A DNA stretch of 64,000 bases from Mesomycoplasma ovipneumoniae (GTDB lineage: Bacteria > Bacillota_I > Bacilli_A > Mycoplasmatales > Metamycoplasmataceae): the NCBI RefSeq assembly GCF_035918255.1, contig NZ_CP142136.1, positions 620,001 to 684,000 on the forward strand, written 5' to 3'. Below the pieces are notes generated by a model. It did not search any database. It saw only the letters and a list, made by a program, of their open reading frames with translations, and had not been told where the DNA came from. Position numbers and translations under genes: made by a program. Shown here one piece after another: positions 1 to 13,800 of this stretch. The number at the start of each line of letters is the position of its first letter. Within the stretch, counting starts at the first letter, position 1.

Positions 1-3000
1 GTCGTTAAATTTGAATGTTTTGAGTCGTTTCGGAGCACCTTGAATTTCATCAGTAACATCTTCAACTTTTACAAGCACATACAAACTTCCAGGCTTTACA
101 TCGTTTAATGTAATATCCAATTCCGGGTTAGGCTGAGTAATTTGACTATTTTCAAATTCTTTTTGGGCACTTACTTGTTCAAGACTTTGAGTATTTTGGA
201 AAGTAAATTTAAGAGTTCGTTTTGTATTAGCGCCTTGGTCATATAAAAATTGCTCGTCACTAGCAAACTTAATTTTTACATCGGCACTATTATTATCAGA
301 TTTATAACTAATGTCAGTAATTGTCGCTGATTCAGCCTCAAGACGAAATTCTTTAGTAATTTCAGAATTTTGATTTGTAGTGTTTTCAAATCCTTCAACT
401 TGGTCTCCGCCTTGAATTTGGTCAGGTTGAGGTTGAGTTGGCAAACTATCGAGAACTTGTAGCTCTTCAATTTCGTATTGGCCAGCTTTTTGAAGACCAT
501 TAATTTCAAAAACGGCATTACCATTAATTATTTCAGCACTATAAACACTTGGTGAGTTTGCGGCAGGCGGGTTAGGTTTTGATTTAACTTTAATTTGCAA
601 AAATTTATTATTTCAATTAGCGGCTTTGTCATTAAGACTAACATCAATTCGAACTGATGTTTCTGAAGTTGAAATTGGTCTAATTTGGGCTAAACTTGGT
701 GTTGGTGAGAAAAATTGTTTTTCAAAACCGGCCTCAGTATCAGGTGATCTGTCAAATTCAAATTTAAATTCTTGTTTTTTTAGATCAAGTGCATTTCGTA
801 CTTGAGTGGTTTCTTCTTTTAATTCAATATTTTCAATTTCGTATTTGTCTCCAGGTGATAAATTAGTTAAATTAAAAGTAATTGTTTTGGCTGTCTTATC
901 AACAGTTGCCTGAACTTCTTGAGAAGTGCTTGCATTAGTTGATAAATTTTTGTAAGTTAATTCAAGTGTTTTTTGGCCTAAATAATCATCAACATTATCA
1001 AGAGTTAATTCAATATTTAAACTAGTTGTTTGAATTGACTTAGTTGTAATTCTAGTAATTTTTGCAGTTTTGGCGCTTGTGATAAATGATTTTTTGGTTT
1101 CTAAATCTTTATCGGTTTCAAGTAGTTCAATTTCTTCATCATTAGTTTGGATTTCTGACTGAACATTAACTAAAACAGCATCAAGACTACGCCGAGAACG
1201 AACGTGAGCAAAATTTGTTGCTTGGCTAGCGGCTTGCGCAACAGGATTTTCAAATTTAACTGACTTGATTTTATATTTGGTTGCTTTTTCTAAGTTTAAA
1301 AAGGTAAAATCATAAATTCCGTTAAGACTTGTTGCACTAAGAACTAAATTGGATTGAGTTGCACCTGCTGGTGTTGTAGATAGAGCTTGACTTGATTCTA
1401 TTTTTTCGAGCTCAACAGTTAATTTTTTGCCAGCAGTATATCTTCCATCATCTTTGAGTTCAAGTCTGAGCCTAGCTTGGGTTTCAACTTCAGTATCAAA
1501 TTCAATTTTTTTAATTACTGCTGCAGTTGCAATTATTTGATCTTTATAAAAATCAAGATCATCTAAATAAATATCAACTTTTGGTGTGCTTTGTGGACTA
1601 GTATCATCTTGAACTTGTTCAAAGCCAAGAATTACATATTGTTGACCGTTTTCAAGACCTGTAAGTTCAAAAGAAGTTTTTTGGCTATCAACATCGGTTT
1701 TTGCTTCAACAATTTGTTCTTGTTGCTCACCGCCGTATTTTTTAAAGCGAACTTTTAATTTATTTTTATTAAGAAAATCATCAAGTTTTTCAGCGCTGGC
1801 AGCTTGAGCATTTGCTTGATTTGGGATAAAATCTTTACCAAATTCAATTTCAAATCTAGCTGTGTTTTTAGTTCGATTTGTTAGTTGAATTTTTGTAACA
1901 TTAGCGGTTTTTGGAATAGTTTGAAATTGACTTTTTTCGGTTGAATCAAGCAAATTATCTTTAAAAGGAATTAAAACAGCGCTAGTATTAGTGTCGGCAA
2001 ATTGAGCAAGGGAACGACGAACTCGAGCACTTGCCTGGACAGGAGCAATAGTTGGAGAATTTGTTGTATCAGCAAGTTCAAGTGAGTTTTTGTCAATTTC
2101 ATAAAGACCTTGTTTGTATAGGTCGGTAATATCAAATAAAATACGTGCACTATTTACTTTTGCACTAATTTTTCCTTCTTTGAATTGAGCAGTTGTCGCT
2201 AATGCCTCATCACCATTTTTAGCTTTTAGGCGGTATTTAAGTGTTGCTGTTTTACCATTATAAACACCTTTGGCATCAGCTAAAATGAAAGTTGCAATTA
2301 CACGCTGTTCATAAGAATTATCATAACCAACTTCAATAATTGCACTCTGGGTGAAAAATGAAGACTGACTTGAGTCGAATTTGTGTTGAGCATCGCCAAA
2401 TAAAATGTTTCTTTCGGTAAGTATTTTATTTGTATCTTGATTATTTAGATCAACTTCTTTTGCAAGAACAACAGAATTAATGTTGTATTTTGAACCAATT
2501 TCGAGATCTTTTAGCTCAAAAGTTAAAGAATTATCAGCATTTTGCCCAACATTATTAGTTAGACTTGCAACAGCAAATAAAAGTTTTGATGAACCTGCAA
2601 GCGAATAGTAAATTTTTACTTTGTCCTTACCAATTGCCTTAATTGTCTCAGGACTAAAGGTTACTTTTAATTTAGCGCTTGTTTGTTGTTCGTCAATATT
2701 TTCAATTTTAGTTAAAACTAAAGGTGCATGAACTCCAAATATTTTTTGGGCTTGACTAATTGTCTTGGAAACTTTTAGAATATCTGAATCGCCTTTTGAA
2801 GATTGATAGCCATCAATTTCAATTTTTTCAATTAAATAGTCTTGCCCTTTTGCAAGCGAATTTACTTCTAAATTTGCAATTATTGAATTATTTTCAATAA
2901 TTGCATCAATAGTTTTTGCAGCTCCGCCAGGTTTTAATTCTGAATAAGTAATTTTGGCTGTTTTTAATGACTCAAGAATATTTTTAAAAGCAATATTAAG

Positions 3001-4833
3001 TTCAACAGCAGTGTCAGATTTTGAAATATAAGTAATTGAGCTAACAGCTGGACGGGTAGTCCAAGTAAGTTTATTAGCACTAATATTAGGCCCAAAATTT
3101 AAATATAATTTATTAACAAATTCATTTGTTGAATCAGCAATTCCAACTGAGTCAATTAAATAGTTAGTTCCAGGTTCAAGATTAATTAAATCCCAACTAA
3201 GAACCAATTTATCCCCATTAATTTTAAAAGCTTGGGCCTCAGATTTAATTAAATTACTTGATCCAGCGACTTTAAAATATAAAGTTGCAATTTTATCTTT
3301 GATAAAATCATCAACTGAATCAAGAATCATACTAACACGACTAAGATCTTCGGTGATTCGGTCAACAACAACTGATTCAACCATTGCGCTTGTTGCATTA
3401 GTAAAGAACTTTTTCTGTTTTTGGTCAAAATTTTGGGCAAAGAAAATTTGACTAGTCTGCGGCTGACCGCTTTCATCAAAATTTGTAGCATTTTCGACAA
3501 TTTCAAGTGATGAAATTGTAAAGTGTTTTTCTTTTGGTAAATTTTTTGCCAAAGAAAATAGTTTGTTTCCAACAACTTGTGCTGAACTTGAGAGCATTTT
3601 TGTAGGTTGATCATCAGCAAAGAAATTAATTTTTACTTCTTTACCGTTTAGCATTAATGATTGATCATTAAATTTAATATCAAAACTTGAGGTATTATTT
3701 GCATCAACAAAAGTTCTAATTCGGGCAATTTCGGGCGCGGAAATAAATGAAAGATTATTGTTTGTTGAAATTGCTAAAGAGCCAGAATTATTCCAAATTC
3801 GTGAAATTCAGAATTTGGTTCCTCCAGGAATTTGTTTTAAATCCAAATTAGCAAAAACTTTATTGTTTTGGACTATTAAACTAACATCATTTGCAACGCC
3901 AAATTGGAAATTATCTAATTCGTCTTTGTAATAATATTCTAAATTAATTTTTTCATTTGGATTAATTTTAATATTTTTGTTTTCAAAAGCTAGGGAAATC
4001 TCAAGTAAAGCCGAATTTAGACCATAATGTTTTTGATTAAGATTTAAAATTTTACCGGCAATTGGACTTGGTGCAAAATAACGATTAGCCAAAGGTGAGA
4101 TTGCCAAATCAAAAAGTTGATCAGGATCATCAAAATAATATTTTGTGGCAACAATTTCGTATTTTTGACTGCGATCTAAATTTCTTAGCACAAAACTAGC
4201 TTGTTTTTGGTCATTTTTGGCAACAAGTTGACCTTTTGCTTCAAGAATTTTATTTGAACCAATTTCTTTATAGTACAAAATTAAATTAGCTGAATCAAGT
4301 AAGTTTTGCGAATCAAATAGATCAAGATCCAAAATTGTATCATTTTCAATATCATAATGACTGAACTTTTCAACTTGGTTTTTAGTTGAAAAAAACTGCG
4401 AAGTTTTAGAAAAACTAAAATAATAACGCGGATTATTTGGGGCTACAAGTTGTAATTCATAAATTGAACCACCAAGTAAATTATCGGCATAAGTATGAAA
4501 AGTGTCAGTTTTTGGATCATATTCGACTTTAGTTTTAACACTATAACGTGATTTTTGACTAATATAAACAAGTTCTAAATCAGCTTTTTTGGCTCAGTCT
4601 GTATCTTGTTTTGTTTTTCCTTGGAGTTTAAAACTAAAATCACCTGAATTAGGACTTACATTGTCAGCAACAAAATTTTGGACATATATTGTTTTTGGAG
4701 TAATTACTTTGGCAAGATAAGGTGAGAGCGAAACAATAGCACCAGTTAAAAAACCGCTGCTAGCGAGTAATTTTTTAGTAAGATGACTATTAATTGTTTT
4801 ATTGTTTTGGTTTTCTAAATTTGCTTTTTTCAT
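1..4833 (-). CDS. Giant tandem-domain surface protein, C-terminus beyond the window edge
   Basis: Single frame of at least 1611 codons when TGA is read as Trp; it runs off the left edge, so its end is unknown. The ATG at 4833 is preceded by AAGGAGA at good spacing. The N-terminus has a basic stretch, then one hydrophobic segment (about residues 18-42) with no lipobox cysteine, so an uncleaved anchor or signal peptide is likely. The rest is a series of roughly 130-150 residue beta-rich repeats, each opening with an I-x-x-I ... A-x-(I/L)-x-(I/V)-x-(F/L) pattern and closing with N-L-x-x-G-x-x-Y-x-I. The pattern resembles DUF1410/fibronectin-III-like repeats of Ureaplasma and Mycoplasma surface proteins (inference; no search run). 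Two RxRRS sites lie at about residues 940 and 1213. It starts 54 bases after the stop of the 4036-aa paralogue, so co-transcription is likely. Adhesin or stalk function is a guess. Confidence 0.85.
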
Positions 4834-4887
4834 AATTATCTCCTTGTTAATTAAATAAAATTCGTTGTTCTAATTTGGTTGAATTTA

Positions 4888-7800
4888 TTAATAGATGATT
4901 CTACCTCAAGCATTTTCATGTTTGGTTCATGGGATAAAATAAGGGTTTTGGGCATCAACCTGAAGTCCTTGATATCCTTTTACTGGCAAAAGGTATTGGC
5001 GAGTTTTATTGTTATGGGTAGATTCTTGGTACTGTTGGCCTTTAACATATGTATTTTGACCAACATCATCCCTTAAAAATCTATTTTCAACAAAATTTGG
5101 GGGTAAATATGGAAAAACAAGCAATCCCATAAAGTTTAAATTTGTATTTTCAGAAGGAAGATCTTGTTCAGATCATGTTGCTGGTGCAAGGTTTATTTCT
5201 AAACTTAAATTTCTAGTAGATATATCATCTTGAAGTCTAATCGGATTACCATTTTTGTTTCCAAACAAGTAAATTTTTCCCGTTTGATCAATAAATGCTG
5301 CATATGAAACCGTTGGCATAATTTCTTGAACTCTTTCAATTGATCCGTAAGGATTTTGGAATTCTATTGTAAAAATTTTACTAGATTTATTATATTCTGT
5401 TGATTTAATTCCAAAAGGCTCTCTCTTTTTTCTGCCGTGAAAGAAACTTTGTTCAACAACCTGCTTGATGAATCGATTTCCTTGTCTTGGGTGTTTGACA
5501 TATTGTTGCATTGGGTCGTTATTGTCAGCCCTTGTTGGATTATCACCTAGTGTTTTAATCGGACCAGTTGGGCCAATGAATAAGGTTTTTTCTTCTTTAA
5601 AGTCTTTATCATCGCGAAAATTATTTCGTACTTTCTGCGCGAGAGAGTTATCAAAAGCACTAATAATTTGGGATTGCTGTGTATCTCTATCGTACTGACG
5701 AATTTCAGAGCTATACCAAACATTTCCAGATGGATTTGATCAAAAATTACCTCAATATGGATCTTCCTTTTGAATTATTGGTGAAGTCATAAAAGTTAAA
5801 TTTATGTTTTCTGACAATGTAGGGACTAATGGTTTGTAGTCTGTAATATTGATATTATTATGGTTTGTTAAACTACTCAAAAATTTTGGATAAATTGAAA
5901 TAATTTTCTTAGCGAATGATTCTGGAGAAGTTCAATGATATGTAATTATTAATCCAATTTTTACAGTTTTAATTGGTTGCTGATCATCAACCTCAAACTT
6001 TGCAAGTCTAAGTGTATAAAACTTATTACGAGCTTGATTTTCTCTTAATTGAGTTTGCGGATATACAACTTTAGGGATTTCTCTAACTAAATCAATATAT
6101 TCTTTAGTAGGAGAAGTTAAAAGTGATGAAAAAGGATTTTTAAGATTATAATCATAAACTTTTACATCAAAATCTAAATTATAATCACTTGAATTATTAG
6201 ATGTTCATTGGTTTGTTGGGCGATTATAAATACTTGATCCATCGTCATTTGTCGCATCAACTTTATATGTTGAATGTAGATTTTGTGAGCCAGGGTTTTG
6301 TATTATTGCTTTTTGATTATCAAAACGAACGTCAGAAGATAATTCAACTCATTTATTAATATCATCAATATTCTCAAATTTAGCCTTATCAAATTGATCT
6401 TTTAATGAACTTAACAAATTTTTAGGATCTTCAAATTCCATTTCGACGTATGCACCAATTTGGTTTAGCGGTTTAATTTCAGATTTTTTGAGCAAAATTC
6501 TGTTTGTATATTTAGCAAAATCAGCAAGCTCAAATTTTAAAATACTTGAATTAGCTTTAGTAGTAGCGTTAGTGTTATTTGTCTGATTAGTTGAAAGCTG
6601 CCCTATAAATTTAGATTGTGTTGATTCTTTTCGATTATCATTATCCTTGAAATATTTATACTGAATAGCAACTCGCATTTTATAATACTTTAGTCAAGAC
6701 GCATCACCTCTAAGACTAAAGGCAAAGTAGCGACGATAAGGATTGAAATCTGAATCAGGAGCACCTAGATTGCGTCTATTATAATCTATCGAAGTTTGAA
6801 TTTCATCAAGTCGTCCTCTTTCTCTTTCTAAGTCTTCTCGACGTTTATTTATTGCCTTAAGGATTTCAACACCTTCAGCTCTTAGAATTGTCTCATATTG
6901 AGACCTAAAACTATCGGTCGCTAACTTTTTAAGCAAACCTATACGAATTTCGTCTTGTTTTTGGAAGTTTTTAATATCTTCGGTAATTACTTCAATTTTT
7001 TGGTCAATAATATCTTTTTGAATTAAAAGTCTTTGTAATTCGGGACTTTCGCTATATTCACTTGGTGGACCAGCTAATTCGCGCGGATTATATAATTCAA
7101 TTTTTGAACCTATTGCACCTGGCTCATATTTTGCAACTTTTTCTCAACTTGCTGAATCTGTAGTGCTATTGTTTTTGTTTTTATCTGTAACACCTTGAAG
7201 AATCAATTTTCAATCTTTAATTGATGATTCATCAATTGCAAAATAAGGATCATCAAAAGCAAAGTAAATAGTTTGCTCAAAAGTATCTTCTTTTCCTGAA
7301 TGATTATAAAAATTAGTTATACCAGCTTGAACTAAAGGTGGTTGGGTTAATTGGGTTGTAAATTGAAGATTATTTCTTCTAGCAACAACACCACTCGCAT
7401 CAGGAGTTGGACTAGTCTGATCAAGAGATAAAGTGAGTTGATTTGCTTGATCAGCTTCAACTGTTTGAATTTGACTAATTTTATAAGTTGTTGATGGATA
7501 AAGATTTTGGTCTTTAGCATCGGTTACTTCTTTATTTTTTAGTTCGGCAACAAGTGCTTTTTCATTTTCTTTATATTTAACGGTAAATTCGTATTCTTTT
7601 TCTTCTTTGTTATCACCAGTTGTTAATTCTTTACCATCAGGACCAAGAGCTTTAAATTTAACTTTAATTTTTTTATCATTTAGCGACCACATTGAAACTG
7701 GATCAAGATTTAAATTTAAATTTTCTGGAAGATATTCTTTTGTAGGTGTTCTAGGTTGGGATGGCGACTCAACGCGTGGCTGTTGAACTAAAATAATTTT

Positions 7801-10800
7801 TTCTGGTGAGAGCACGGTAAATGGTGTTTTGAAAGTTTTAGGTTCAACACTAGCCTCAGTTTGGGTAGTTACTAATCCAGCTGCTCCATTTTCTAATTTA
7901 AGTTTGTAATCTTTTTCACCAAAAGGTATTTCAAGATCTTGACCTTGAAGTTTTAAAATTTTGTACTCAACATTTGGAATTAAATTTTCTAAATCATATT
8001 CAATCTCAAATTTAGATTCATCTTTGAATGTTGTAACTTGTGAAGTTGTAATTAAACTAATTGGAATTTTTGATTTAGTTTCTTGTTTTGGATCGGGTTG
8101 AATTAATAAAACAATTGGATTTTTAACAATTCGATCAAAGTTAGTTGGATCGCCTTTAAGTTTAATTTTTAGTTTTGCACTTGTATCTGTAAGTTCAGAA
8201 ACAACAAAAGACTCAATTACTGGAGGAATAACAATTTCAGATTCTAATTTAGGTGCATATTCTAAATTATATTGACGCTCTGGAACGGCAATTACAATAT
8301 CTTCAGGATTTGCACCTTTAAGATCAGTGCTTTCAGAAACTTTTTTGAGCTTAAATTCAAAGCCAATTTTGGCTCCAGGTTTGATTTTACCTTCTGCTTT
8401 GGCATTTAAGTCAATCTCAACTTTATATGGTGTTGCTTTTTTAGTTTGATCTTCAGTTACTTCTAGATCAGAAATTGTAGCTATTTCAGAACCATCGTTT
8501 TTGTTTCTAATTGTAACTTCAAATGTAGCACCTTTTAAAAATGAATTATCATTGTCAAAGTAAAGGCTTACAGTTCCAAATACTTTTGATCCATCTTCTT
8601 TTGTAGGCGCTAATTCTTTGGCAGCAGGATCATGATCAGCATCAGGAGAACTAGTTGGCGAAGGAATAGCTGCCGGTACTGGCGCGGTTGTTGTTGTTGC
8701 TGAAGTATTATCAGTCCCAGTTTTTAGATCTTTAACTTCTATATCAGATAAAAATATTTTCTGAACTACCGGTGTGAATTTTAAATTTGTTGAGGTTTTT
8801 AAATTATCGATTTTAACTCCGGCAATTTCAAAATTCTTAATTTCATAAGTATGATATCTATCAAGATTATTCAATTTAAAAGTAATTTTCCCGGTTTTTG
8901 GATCGTATTTTGATTCTGATATAAAACTAATTTCCTTTTTATCTGAAGAATCTACGGTTGGTGAAGTTGCTGGAGTTGGAGAGCTATTAGCTGGAGCTGA
9001 TGTGGCAGCTGGGGCAATAGTAATTGTGGCAAAACTTTCTGGAATTTGTAAAAAGTGCTTGTTAAAATGAAATTCTAAAGTTGCTGATCTACCATCGGCA
9101 TCTTTATCATCATCCTGAATAAAATTGACACTTTCAGTATATTCAAATTGAGCTTTAGTTTCAAAAAATGGAATTTTTTGGTCTAAAGGCGAATTTTCAA
9201 CCTCAGTAGAGTTGAATTTAGCTACTTCCATTTTATTTTGACCCAATTCAATTGGGATAGCATGATTTTGAGCATCAACAGTTTTAATTTTTAAATTAGG
9301 ATTTGAATTAGACAATGAAGAACTTTGAGAAGTGCTTTGCTCAGCTTCTTTGATTGTGAATTTAGTAATTTCGTAAGTTTTATTTGGAGCTAAATTAGCT
9401 TGATTTAGTTGATCTTTAGAAGTTTTATTATCAATTGTTACTCGTGAAATTGGACCATCAGGAATAAATGTAAATTTGGTTGTTTGAGGGCTTTGGGCTT
9501 GGTCACCAACACCTCCTGCGCCAGCAGTTGCTCCTTGGGTTGGTGTTTGGTCAAGTTTTTCGGTAATTTCAAGTTCAATTTTGTGTTTATTTCTTCAAAG
9601 ATATTCATCTTTTTCGTCAAATTGGATAATTACATTTGCAGCCTCATCTTGATAAGAACCAACTTGGGAAAAATTAGTAAGTCAAGCTTTTTTAGCTGGA
9701 GTTGTAAATTGTTTTTTATCAACTCGAGCATTTTTATACTCAGAAAGTTCAATTTTTTGATCTTTATAAATAAAATGTTCAATATTGTAAAGCGAAGCTT
9801 TGTTTAAATTAGATTCAAAGGTAACAACATAAAAATGTGATTTATCATTTTGAGCTGATAATTTTTTAATTGAACTAGCTTGTCTTATTTGTTCATATTT
9901 TTTAAGAGATTCATTATATAATTGCACTCGAAAATTACTTTTGTGCTCATCTTCATCAGATAAATCTTCGGAGGAAACAAAATAGGCATAAATTGTTGTT
10001 GTAATTCCTGAAGTTTTATCTTGTTCTTCGGTATAAATTAACTGATCATACAAAGCAATTGGAATTGTTTTAATAATTGATTTTTCATTAACTTTTCCTG
10101 AACCAGAAGGCTGATTTTCAAAAGTAGCTTCAAGAGAATAAGCTGAGTTAAAATCAACAAGATTTGAAGCTGTACCTGTTTGTGTATCAAGCGAAGAAGC
10201 TGAAGCTGGTTTTCTAACTAATTCAACTTTTGTAATTTTATAATTATAAGTTTCAAATAATTTGTTTTGATCAATATTTTTAGTGCTGCTAGTAATATTA
10301 GTTTCAATATTTGAAGGCTTAGAATTAACTGTATTAGTTTCTGCATCAATAGAAATTGAAGTTGCTGCTTCTGGAAGACTAATTGTTTTTTGACTTTGGG
10401 CACTATTTTCGTAGTTGTCTTGAAGAACAACACTAATTGTTCCATCAGAGTTAATTATTCCCTCAACAGTTGAAATTGGAACGCTAGAATTAACTTTATC
10501 AATTCGTTGATATGAAATTTTTGCAGTGTAATTTTCCAAATATTGGGCTGTTTTATCATCAAGCGTAATTTTAACATTAGCGGTTTTATTAGTTGAATTA
10601 AAACTTGAGTCAATTTTGGTAACACTAAAACTATTTGGTGTTGTCCGAAATAGTTTGTCTTCGTATTTGACTAATTGATCATCAAAAGCAAGACTTTGCT
10701 GAATTCCTTGATCATCTTGGTAAATAACTGAAACAATTTGGTAATAATTTAGTGTTTTTAAATCATTTGCACTAAAAGTATATTCAGAAGTTGTTTGGTT

Positions 10801-13800
10801 TTGAGTTGGATTTCCGGCTAAATCTGCTATATGTTCTTGACCATCAGTAATGTCAATATATTTTAATTTAATAGTTGGGGAGGCAACATCAAGTAATAAT
10901 GTTGAATTCAAAGTAATTTTAATTTTAGCGTTAGTTTCGGCTAAATTAATTTTTTGGACCCTAGTAATAAATGAAGCTGTATCAAAAGTTGCTCTTAAAG
11001 CCGGACTAGAATTACCAATAGATTGATTTGAATCTGGATTTTGCAATGGAGTTGTTGAAATTTTTACATTAGCAAAATTAGTACCTTCCAAGGCTTGATT
11101 TGACGATGAATCACTGTCGGCAGTTGGGCTAGTAGGACTTGGACTAGCAGAATCTAAACTAGCAGTTGCGTCTTGGAAAGTTGTAACTTTTGATGAGCTT
11201 GAATCGTCAAAAACACTTGCTAGGCTACGACGAGTTCGACTTAAAGGAGCTAGATCAACGCTAGCTGAGTGAACTTTTGTCGAGTTAGAAGAAGTAATTG
11301 AATTCAATGGGAAATATTTAACAATTTCTTGGTTAGAATCTACCTGTGGAACAAACTCCAATTTAGAAATTTCAAAACGTGAACCTGCTGGAACTTTGCT
11401 AGCAAAATTATCTTTGTTAATTTCAAAAACGGCAAGACCGTTTTTGTCAACAACTGCCTCAGCGCTAAGATCTGGGTCATCAGGATCTGCATCTTGGAAT
11501 TTTTTAAATGTAAGTCTAACTTTATTATTGATTAAAAATCAGTTTTTGTTAATATCAAAAACCATTCGCACAACTGCCCCATGACGTTTAAATTCAGTTT
11601 GAGCAATATATTCTGGAACAACATCACGAGCGGTAGTGTGGAATTTTTTTTGATCTTCAGTAAGTGTGTTAATAAATCCAACAGCAATTCCGTTAACATA
11701 AATATCAATAATTTGGTAAATAGTATATTTCTCTAAATTTTCAAGTAAAAATTTAGCCTTTGCAGTTGAGCTGTTTTCATCATATTCAATTGAAGCACCA
11801 ACTTCGGCAATTGCACCAGTACGAGTTGATCTTACTAACAATTTTATATCATGATTAGAATTAAGAGATTTAGTTCCGTTAGCATTATAATCTTTGAAAA
11901 ATTGTTTTGGATCTTTAATACTTAATTCAATTCCGGCGGATGTATCGGTTAAATTAGTATCATCTAAAGTTAATTGCCCTAGTCCTTGGCCAGGTTGGCT
12001 AGGGACTTGATTTTGTTGGCTAAGTTGATTAAGTTTGTTTTCAAGTAAAGTTTTATCAATTTTTATTTCAGAAATTAATGATTTAGTTGAGAATAATTTT
12101 TTGCTTGAATCAAGACTAGTTGTATCAAAATTAACATTTATATTTTGGGCTGTTGCATCTAAACTTGGAGCAGAACGTCTTGTTCTTATTGAACGAGTAT
12201 TGCGAATTTGTGTTTTTTTTGATAGTTTTAAATCTTTGACTTCATAAGTGCTTGCTTCATCAAGATTTTCGATTAAAAATACAGCTTGATTATTTGAAAT
12301 TGTTACTTTTGATGATTTTTTAATTTCATTTTCTTTAGTTTTGAGAACATATTCAAGTTCAGCTTCAAATTGATCATTTAAAATATCATCATTAACTGAG
12401 TCAAAAAAGACTGTAAGTTCAACACTAGTTTTTGAAACATCAACATAAGTAATATTTTTAACACTAACAGTGGTTAATTGAGTTACAAATGTTTTAGGTT
12501 GATCAGCCAAAGTTGTTGAAAAAGGAATTGAATAAATACCATTTGGCCGAACAACTTGAATTGAACTAACTTCATATTTTGTTAGTTTTTCTAAATTGTT
12601 ATTAAATTCAAATTCAACTGAAGCTGAAGTTTTAGGACTTTGGCCAGCAACTGAAGTTTCAGCTTTAATTTTTGCTGAAGCTAATACTAATTTTCCAGTT
12701 TGTTTGTTAATTAGTGTTAATGTAGCAACTTGGTCTTTTTTTAGTTTTAGTATTTCATTATTTGAATTAGAAAACTCAACTTTAATTTTTGCTGATTGTT
12801 GTTTGTCAATTGTTTGTGTTGAATCTGTTGGGTTAAATTCAATTCTTGAAGCAACAACATCTGTTGCAAATTTAAGAGTTTTTTGTTTTGAACTAGCGCT
12901 AATTTCAGCTGCAAGATTTTGGTCTCTTGTTTCAAGAAAATCATTAACTATTTTAAATTTAGGTCCATTTTGAGCATTTTCAGCATTAGTTTTTACATCA
13001 GACTTGTTGGCTAAAGTTAAAGTGGCAATTTTAAAGTCAGTTCCTTCACGAAGATTGTCAAAAACAACATCAGCTCGTAGACGACCATCAGATAATCTTG
13101 TAATTTGAACTGTTTTTTTAGTATTAGAAGTTTGAACTCCGGCAGTAGCATCAACATTAACAAATGTAGCTACTGGGTCACTATCTTGTTTAATTTCCAC
13201 TTCAATTTGTTTGCCTGCTAAATAAGCATCTCTAATTGGGTCAAAATAAATTTCGGCCTTTACTGAGTTTTGTTTTATATCTGAATAAACAAGGTTTCTA
13301 ATCTCAATACTATCAACATTTACAACAAAAGACTTAGAATTATCTTCAGTAAAATTTTTCTCATCTTTAAAAATTAAATGATCAGGACGAGAATAATCAT
13401 TTACTGAAACTAATTCATACTTTGCTGCCCGATCAAGATTAGAAAAAGTAAATTCAGCTTCAATTTGACTGTTTTTTTCTTCTGCTCTAGCACTTGAAGC
13501 CACAATTGCGCCAGTTTGGGTGTTTTTTAATAAAAGGGTTAATTGTTTTTGTTGGTTAGCGACTTGTTGTAAAAGTAGTTTTTGGGCATCAGCAAAAGCT
13601 AGCTTTACTTTAACAGTTTCGTCTTGGTTTGAAACAACGCTAAAAGATTTTAGCTCAGGAGATGAGTAAAATTTTTGGGAGTCAATACTTGCTTTTTCAA
13701 GATCTGGGCTGTAATTATTAACTGTTTTTTCAAATAAAAAGCCAACAGAAGTTTGAATATCTTTATTTTTTGTCTCGTTAGTAATACTTAAAATAGAATA

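Noticed and set aside
12596..12973. 125-codon plus-strand ORF inside the giant gene
   Set aside because: Opposite-strand shadow of a repeat domain, with no start signal and atypical composition.
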